Of a stretch of 26,895 bases of DNA, positions 21,697 through 26,895 are shown in pieces; the stretch's first letter is position 1, and each line of letters opens with the position of its first letter. The stretch comes from Gammaproteobacteria bacterium (GTDB lineage: Bacteria > Pseudomonadota > Gammaproteobacteria > Pseudomonadales > Pseudohongiellaceae). The notes under the pieces were generated by a model. That model was not told the origin of the DNA. It did not search any database and saw nothing but the letters and a program-made list of their open reading frames with translations. The stretch is from the NCBI GenBank assembly GCA_003556835.1, contig PWQG01000467.1, forward strand, positions 1 to 26,895, written 5' to 3'. The translations under genes and the position numbers were made by a program.

Positions 21697-23376
21697 CTAC
21701 AGATACTTGTCGGTCACCGCGCCTTCGGACGCAGAAGCCACCGTCTTGGCATACTTGGCCAGTACACCCCGCTTGTATCGGGGTTCGGGCTGCTTCCATG
21801 CATCCAGCCTTGCACGGATTTCATCATCGCTCAGATGCAAGCTTATTTCCTGTTTTTCGGCGTCAATTGTGATCTGGTCGCCATTTTCGATGATGGCTAT
21901 CGGGCCGCCCTCATAGGCTTCGGGCGTGACATGACCCACCACAAAGCCGTGACTGCCGCCAGAGAAGCGACCATCGGTGATCAGAGCCACTTCCTGCCCC
22001 AGCCCGCGTCCCATGATGGCGGACGTTGGGCTGAGCATTTCGCGCATCCCGGGAGCGCCCTTGGGACCTTCGTAGCGGATCACGAGTACATCCCCCTTGA
22101 CGACGGTGCCGTCGAGAATGCCCTTGAGAGACTCTTCCTCAGAGTGAAAGACGCGGGCGGTACCCGTAAAGCTCAGGCCTTCCTTGCCGGTGATCTTGGC
22201 CACGGCGCCCTCGGGAGCCAGATTGCCACGCATGATCACCAGGTGGCTGTTGTGCTTGATCGGATTGTCAAAGGCGTGGATGATCTCCTGACCTTCCGGA
22301 TAGGGCTCGACGTCGGCCAGGTTCTCGGCCAGGCTGCGGCCGGTCACCGTAATGCAATCGCCATTGAGCAGGCCGCGGTCCAGCAGCATCTTCATCAGGG
22401 GCTGGATGCCGCCGATCTGGATCAGTTCCGACATCAGGTACTGCCCGCTGGGGCGCAGATCCGCCAACACCGGTACTTTCTGTCCGATGCGGGTGAAATC
22501 ATCCAGCCCGAGCTCTACGTCGATACTGTGTGCCATGGCGATAAGGTGTAGCACGGCATTGGTCGAGCCGCCCAGGGCGATGACCACGGTGATGGCGTTC
22601 TCGAAAGCGGCCTTCGTCATGATGTCGGACGGTTTGATGTCACGACGGATCAGCTCCATGATCGCCTCGCCGGCGCGCAGGCAATCTTCCTGTTTATCTT
22701 TCGAGATGGCATCCTGGGCTGAACTGTTGGGCAGGCTCATGCCCATTGCCTCGATGGCCGAGGCCATAGTGTTGGCGGTGTACATGCCGCCGCAGGAGCC
22801 GGCACCGGGAATGGCTGTTTCCTCGATCTGTTTCAGTTCGATGTCGGAGACCGTGCCACTGGCATGACCGCCGACCGCTTCGAAGACCGATATAATATCG
22901 GTGTGGTTCTTGCCAGGCTGGATGGTGCCACCGTAGATGAAAATGGACGGTCGATTCAGGCGGGCCATGCCAATCATGCAACCGGGCATGTTCTTGTCAC
23001 AGCCGCCGATGCTGATGATGGCGTCATGTGCCATACAGCCGGAAACCGACTCGATGGAATCGGCAATCACCTCCCGCGAGACCAGGGAATACTTCATGCC
23101 CTCGGTGCCCATGGAAATACCATCGGAGATGGTGATGGTGTTGTAGATGATGCCCTTGCCACCAGCTTCATCGACGCCGCGATTGACTTCTTCGGCGAGG
23201 GTGTTGATGTGCATGTTGCAGGGCGTGACCATGCTCCAGGTGGAGGCCACCCCGACCTGGGGCTTGGTGAAGTCCTGGTCGGAGAATCCTGCTGCCCGCA
23301 GCATGGCGCGGCTGGGCGCGTGCTCGACACCGTCGGTGACCTGGCTGGAATATTTGCGCAATTTCTTGTCTGTCAT
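21697..23376 (-). CDS. ilvD: dihydroxy-acid dehydratase
   Basis: IlvD dehydrates 2,3-dihydroxy-isovalerate and -methylvalerate to the 2-keto acids in valine, isoleucine and leucine synthesis, using an iron-sulfur cluster and Mg in the cytoplasm. Three cluster cysteines are C53 (TPCNMH), C126 (GGCDKNMPGC) and C195 (GAGSCGGMYTANTM), with K128 the lysine expected to be carbamylated, and a catalytic serine in GRFSGGSHG near the C-terminus. At 559 residues it is of the shorter type, unlike the roughly 616-residue E. coli enzyme, and resembles the [2Fe-2S] enzymes. The ATG at 23376 starts MTDKKLRKYSSQVTDG, typical of the family, though its ribosome site is weak. No other branched-chain genes are adjacent. 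It is divergent from the PQQ operon across a 208-bp gap. Confidence 0.97.
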   Translation of the reverse strand: MTDKKLRKYSSQVTDGVEHAPSRAMLRAAGFSDQDFTKPQVGVASTWSMVTPCNMHINTLAEEVNRGVDEAGGKGIIYNTITISDGISMGTEGMKYSLVSREVIADSIESVSGCMAHDAIISIGGCDKNMPGCMIGMARLNRPSIFIYGGTIQPGKNHTDIISVFEAVGGHASGTVSDIELKQIEETAIPGAGSCGGMYTANTMASAIEAMGMSLPNSSAQDAISKDKQEDCLRAGEAIMELIRRDIKPSDIMTKAAFENAITVVIALGGSTNAVLHLIAMAHSIDVELGLDDFTRIGQKVPVLADLRPSGQYLMSELIQIGGIQPLMKMLLDRGLLNGDCITVTGRSLAENLADVEPYPEGQEIIHAFDNPIKHNSHLVIMRGNLAPEGAVAKITGKEGLSFTGTARVFHSEEESLKGILDGTVVKGDVLVIRYEGPKGAPGMREMLSPTSAIMGRGLGQEVALITDGRFSGGSHGFVVGHVTPEAYEGGPIAIIENGDQITIDAEKQEISLHLSDDEIRARLDAWKQPEPRYKRGVLAKYAKTVASASEGAVTDKYL

Positions 23377-23584
23377 GGCTATGCGTCCGTGTGTGGCTGT
23401 ACCGGAAAAACAGGCCGGAACTATACACCATAGCGATTCGAGCGACCAGATGAGGTGCCTTTATCATGGGGCGGAGCGTACTTCGATTCCGGGGTGGATT
23501 GCGGTAAGATCCTAAAATTGTTTTCACGAAGTAGAGATTCCGCAGGTTCAGACACAAGCGCAGATAATAGGGGTACACTAGGGA
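23377..23584. other. divergent intergenic region, ilvD / PQQ operon
   Basis: This gap must hold both promoters. On the minus strand TATAGT (five of six of the -10 consensus) is visible near 23420 for ilvD, without a clear -35. On the plus strand GATAAT (23563-23568) may be the -10 of the PQQ operon, again without a good -35, suggesting activator dependence. I see no strong hairpin or operator repeat. Confidence 0.3.
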
Positions 23585-25420
23585 ATGAGCAGTATGATCC
23601 GAATTCTGGCCGGAGCCGCAGTGGTCGGTCTTTCCATGACAGCAGTGCAGGCCGCCGATATTGATGGTGACAGTCTGTATAACCAGTATTGTGCAATGTG
23701 CCACACGGACCCGGATGATGTCCGGACGCCGCCCCTGGCCGCGCTCAATGATTATAATGCCAACAGCATCGTACATTCCCTGACTGAAGGTATCATGCAG
23801 GCCCAGGCCGCGGCCCTGAGTGAAGAGCAGATCATTGTACTGGCTGAATACCTGTCTGATGACCGTTATGACCCGACGGTTACACAAAGCCTGGTAAGCT
23901 GTGAGCGGGAAATGCCTCAATTCGAGCTGTCCCTGGACAGTAACTGGAATGGCTGGGGTGGCGATCTGGGCAACAGTCGGCATCAGCCTGCCTCCGGTAC
24001 GGCGATTAACGCTGACAACCTGGATCAACTGGAGCTGGTGTGGGCGTTCGGTCATGAAGGAGCCTCCACTGCACGTGCCCAGCCCACCGTGATCAATGGC
24101 ACCATGCTCATGGGCAGCTCCAGCGGCACGGTGCATGCACTGGACATGGCCACCGGCTGCAGCTATTGGAGCTTCCCGGCCCTTACAGAGGTGCGGGCCT
24201 CCGTTCCGGTAGCCTTTTCCCAGGAGCTGGACCGTTATCTGGCTGTCGTGGCCGACATGAACAACCGGGTCTATGTGCTTGATGCCCGGACCGGAGAACG
24301 ACTCTGGTTTGATGATGTGGATGACAATCCCTATGCGCGCAGCACCGGATCACCGGTTGTGCATGACGGCAAGGTGTTCGTACCGGTTTCATCCAGGGAA
24401 GTCGGGGCAGCCGGCCGGCCCGACCATCATTGCTGCACATTCCGTGGCAATTTGGCAGCGTACGATCTGAACACCGGGCAGAAACTCTGGCATACCTATG
24501 TCATGGAAGAAGCGGTGGAAGTGGGAACCAACGCCATTGGCAACCCGATCTACGCGCCCTCGGGCGCGCCAATCTGGCAGGCGCCCAGTATTGATCCATC
24601 GCGCAATACCGTATATGCCGGTACCGGTCAGAACTATACTCGCCCCACCAGTGAAACCAGTGATGCCGTCATCGCTTTCGACATGACGAGCGGGGAAATG
24701 AAGTGGGTGTACCAGACCACCGAAGATGATGCCTTCACCATGGCCTGTTCCATCGCCGGCGACCATCCGAATTGCCCGGATCCGGGTCCTGACCTGGACA
24801 TCGGGGCGCCCATCCTGCCGGTCACCCTTTCTGACGGGACCGAACTGGTCATCGCTGGCACCAAGGGTTCCGAGGTTTTTGGCCTGGATCCCGACAGTGG
24901 CTCCGTGGTCTGGCACAGTCGCGTGGGCCGCGGCGGTGCATTGGGGGGCGTGCACTGGGGGATGACGGCCATTGGCGATACGGTGTATGTTCCGGTTTCC
25001 GATCGCGGTACGGGGATTGATGGCGCACATGAAGCCATGCCCGGCCTGCATGCCCTCGACATGCGCACGGGAGAGTCGAAGTGGTATATCCCGGCACCGG
25101 AGCGCTGTCAGGAAGGGCAAAGGGGTTGCATGGAAGCCTATTCCGCGCCTGCCAGCTCAGCAGCCGATGTGGTGTTCGCCGGTTCACTGAATGGCCATCT
25201 GTTTGCACATGACGCAAAAACCGGTGAGCTGATCTGGGAATATGACAGTAACCGGGAGTACGAAACCATCAACCAGGTGGAGGCCAGGGGCGGTTCCATG
25301 GACGCCACCGGTCCCGTATTCAGCGGTGACTATATGATCGTCAACGCCGGATATGCGACCTTTGGTCAGATGGGGGGCAATACCATGTTGGTATTCCGTT
25401 TGAACAGACAGGAGAATTGA
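23585..25420 (+). CDS. cytochrome c-PQQ beta-propeller fusion (polyvinyl-alcohol-dehydrogenase-like)
   Basis: This 611-residue exported protein joins an N-terminal class I cytochrome c to a PQQ-type beta-propeller. After a signal peptide (to about residue 23) the haem motif C36-A-M-C39-H40 is followed by a candidate axial Met71. The propeller (about 120-605) shows repeated tryptophan-docking units (VHALDMATG, VYVLDARTGERLWF, LAAYDLNTGQKLWH, LHALDMRTGESKW) and a vicinal Cys pair C283-C284 in HHCCTFRG, as in polyvinyl-alcohol dehydrogenase-like proteins. It should oxidise an alcohol in the periplasm and pass electrons through its own haem. A second ATG at 23594 has AGGGA nine bases upstream and gives a cleaner signal peptide, so the true start may be there. 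The next gene begins two bases after its stop. Confidence 0.88.
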   Translation: MSSMIRILAGAAVVGLSMTAVQAADIDGDSLYNQYCAMCHTDPDDVRTPPLAALNDYNANSIVHSLTEGIMQAQAAALSEEQIIVLAEYLSDDRYDPTVTQSLVSCEREMPQFELSLDSNWNGWGGDLGNSRHQPASGTAINADNLDQLELVWAFGHEGASTARAQPTVINGTMLMGSSSGTVHALDMATGCSYWSFPALTEVRASVPVAFSQELDRYLAVVADMNNRVYVLDARTGERLWFDDVDDNPYARSTGSPVVHDGKVFVPVSSREVGAAGRPDHHCCTFRGNLAAYDLNTGQKLWHTYVMEEAVEVGTNAIGNPIYAPSGAPIWQAPSIDPSRNTVYAGTGQNYTRPTSETSDAVIAFDMTSGEMKWVYQTTEDDAFTMACSIAGDHPNCPDPGPDLDIGAPILPVTLSDGTELVIAGTKGSEVFGLDPDSGSVVWHSRVGRGGALGGVHWGMTAIGDTVYVPVSDRGTGIDGAHEAMPGLHALDMRTGESKWYIPAPERCQEGQRGCMEAYSAPASSAADVVFAGSLNGHLFAHDAKTGELIWEYDSNREYETINQVEARGGSMDATGPVFSGDYMIVNAGYATFGQMGGNTMLVFRLNRQEN

Positions 25421-25422
25421 TT

Positions 25423-26895
25423 ATGCGGCATATTCCCGGTTATTGCCTGTTGGGGCTGACATTGTTGATGCTGGGCGCCTGTGCGCCGGACGATCAGATT
25501 GAACCGGCTCCGGTGGAGACGGCACAAACGGCGGCAGAACCGCCGGCCTACCGCTATGAAGCGGCGGTCGATACCAATCGACTGATCAATGCGGATGCTG
25601 AACCCGGCCAATGGATGAGCACAGGCCGGACCTACAGCGAGCAGCGTTTCAGCCCGCTTGATCAGATCAACACTGAAACGGTGTCCGATCTGGGCCTGGC
25701 CTGGTATGCCGATCTGGATACGAGTCGCGGACAGGAAGCGACTCCGATTGTCGTGGATGGCGCGATTTATATCACGACAGCCTGGAGCATGGTCAAAGCC
25801 TATGATGCGACCAGTGGTGACCTGCTCTGGGAGCATGATCCGGAAGTCGATCGGGCGCGTGCGGTCGATGCCTGTTGCGATGTGGTCAATCGTGGTGTGG
25901 CGGTCTGGGACGGGAAGGTCTTTGTCGGAGCCATTGATGGTCGCCTGATTGCCCTGGATTCAGTCACTGGTGATGAGATCTGGAGCGTGCAGACGACCGA
26001 CCCCGAACAACCACAAACCATCACCGGCGCGCCGCGGGTGATCGATGGCAAGGTGATCATCGGTAACGGCGGAGCCGAATACCCCGGTATCCGCGGTTAT
26101 GTCACCGCTTATGATGCGAGCAGTGGAGATGAACTCTGGCGCTATTTTACGGTGCCGGGCAATCCTGCTGATGGTTTCGAGCAACCGGAATTGGAATGGG
26201 CTGCCGAGACCTGGAGTGGTGAGTGGTGGGAGTTGGGCGGTGGTGGCACCGTCTGGGATTCGATGGCCTATGACCCTGACCTGCACCTGTTGTACCTGGG
26301 TGTGGGTAATGGCTCTCCGTGGAACCATACCTTGCGCAGCCCGGAGGGCGGAGACAATCTCTTTCTGACTTCCATTGTGGCGATCGATCCGGACGACGGC
26401 AGTTATGTCTGGCACTATCAGACCACGCCGGGCGAATCCTGGGACTATACCGCCACCCAGCAGATGATTCTTGCCGACCTGGAAATCGGGGGTGAATTGC
26501 GGCGCGTCATCATGCAGGCACCGAAGAACGGTTTTTTCTATGTGCTCGATGCTGCGACCGGCACCCTGATTTCCGCGGAGAAGTTCGTGCCCGCCAATTG
26601 GGCAAGTCATGTCGATCTGGAAACCGGGCGGCCGGTGGAAAATCCCGCCGCCCGCTATGATCAGACTGGTGAGCCGGCAGTGGTCTGGCCGGGGCCGCAA
26701 GGCGGTCACAACTGGCACCCGATGGCATTCAGCCCGCGCACCAACCTGGTCTATATCCCGGCACGGGAGCAATCTTTTGGTTACCACGGTCAGGAACAGT
26801 TGGCCGAATCCGACCGCGGCTGGAACACGGGGGTGGATTTTGCATTGGGCTCGCGACTGTCGCAGGAAATGGCGGACGAGGTGCCCGACAGGGCC
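25423..26895 (+). CDS. PQQ-dependent alcohol dehydrogenase, lipoprotein, 3' end outside window
   Basis: The reading frame is open to the right edge (491 codons seen). The protein starts with a lipobox signal (LMLGAC, Cys20), so it should be lipid-anchored in the periplasm. It is an eight-bladed quinoprotein alcohol dehydrogenase: GQEATPIV with E106, the vicinal Cys pair C151-C152 that stacks on PQQ, E219 (GGAEYPGIRGYVTAYD) and N301 (GNGSPWN) as metal ligands, catalytic D341 (SWDYTATQQ) and GGHNWHPM at 428-434. Thr, not Asp, lies two residues after D341, which favours calcium over a lanthanide. GGAG is eight bases upstream. Type II quinohaemoproteins carry a C-terminal cytochrome c, but that region is beyond the window. 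Co-transcription with the cytochrome-propeller gene is nearly certain from the 2-base gap. No pqq biosynthesis genes are in view. Confidence 0.93.
   Translation, partial: MRHIPGYCLLGLTLLMLGACAPDDQIEPAPVETAQTAAEPPAYRYEAAVDTNRLINADAEPGQWMSTGRTYSEQRFSPLDQINTETVSDLGLAWYADLDTSRGQEATPIVVDGAIYITTAWSMVKAYDATSGDLLWEHDPEVDRARAVDACCDVVNRGVAVWDGKVFVGAIDGRLIALDSVTGDEIWSVQTTDPEQPQTITGAPRVIDGKVIIGNGGAEYPGIRGYVTAYDASSGDELWRYFTVPGNPADGFEQPELEWAAETWSGEWWELGGGGTVWDSMAYDPDLHLLYLGVGNGSPWNHTLRSPEGGDNLFLTSIVAIDPDDGSYVWHYQTTPGESWDYTATQQMILADLEIGGELRRVIMQAPKNGFFYVLDAATGTLISAEKFVPANWASHVDLETGRPVENPAARYDQTGEPAVVWPGPQGGHNWHPMAFSPRTNLVYIPAREQSFGYHGQEQLAESDRGWNTGVDFALGSRLSQEMADEVPDRA

Noticed and set aside
21574..22551. 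A plus-strand frame opposite ilvD
   Set aside because: Antisense of a highly conserved enzyme; no ribosome site and no recognisable domain.
23168..24136. A 322-codon minus-strand frame linking the PQQ gene region and ilvD
   Set aside because: It overlaps the start of ilvD in another frame and the coding region of the PQQ gene; no motif supports it.
25423..26895. Lanthanide-dependent (XoxF/PedH-like) dehydrogenase
   Set aside because: The extra aspartate expected two residues after the catalytic Asp341 is a threonine here, which fits calcium.

Overview
The window looks like ordinary chromosome from a moderately GC-rich, Gram-negative, probably marine or aquatic gammaproteobacterium. The basis is Tat, Sec and lipoprotein signal peptides, a TonB-dependent receptor, an outer-membrane beta-barrel, FNR/ANR-type boxes, lipid/acyl-CoA enzymes and PQQ dehydrogenases. 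The assignment below class level is inference. I see no tRNA, rRNA, CRISPR array, insertion sequence or phage gene. Seventeen genes are supported, sixteen complete and one cut by the right edge.

Layout. 1-519 has no convincing gene but holds a perfect 20-bp palindrome and a small GNRA-loop hairpin. 520-2580: a Tat-exported flavin amine oxidase, then a small unknown secreted protein whose short upstream region carries two FNR/ANR boxes. 2629-4796 (minus): a membrane DUF1295/steroid-reductase-like protein followed by a saccharopine-dehydrogenase-like (trans-acting enoyl reductase family) protein. 5076-8600 (plus): an acyl-CoA synthetase and a DmdC-type acyl-CoA dehydrogenase separated by a strong intrinsic terminator. 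8590-9015 (minus): a secreted DUF4399 protein. 9229-11547 (plus): a lipoprotein Ntn-hydrolase acylase of the PvdQ/aculeacin-acylase type. 11594-13654 (minus): an OprC/NosA-type copper TonB receptor with its copper-binding residues intact and a control region full of repeats. 13847-17418 (plus): a tight three-gene operon of exported serine hydrolase, FabH-like ketosynthase and outer-membrane beta-barrel. 17494-23376 (minus): Tat-exported aldo/keto reductase, exported M20 amidohydrolase, membrane EAL protein with a dead GGDEF domain, and IlvD. 23585-26895 (plus): a cytochrome c-PQQ propeller fusion followed by a lipoprotein quinoprotein alcohol dehydrogenase that runs off the edge.

Functional picture. 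Much of the region concerns activation and oxidation of acyl chains (ligase plus dehydrogenase, ketosynthase) and extracytoplasmic oxidation or hydrolysis of amines, amides, esters and alcohols. Copper uptake and probable oxygen-responsive control of one small secreted protein are the clearest regulatory themes. I found no obvious defence or mobile system. The parts most likely to be under-described are the hydrolase-ketosynthase-barrel operon, the FNR-controlled small protein and the Tat-exported, NADP-type aldo/keto reductase.
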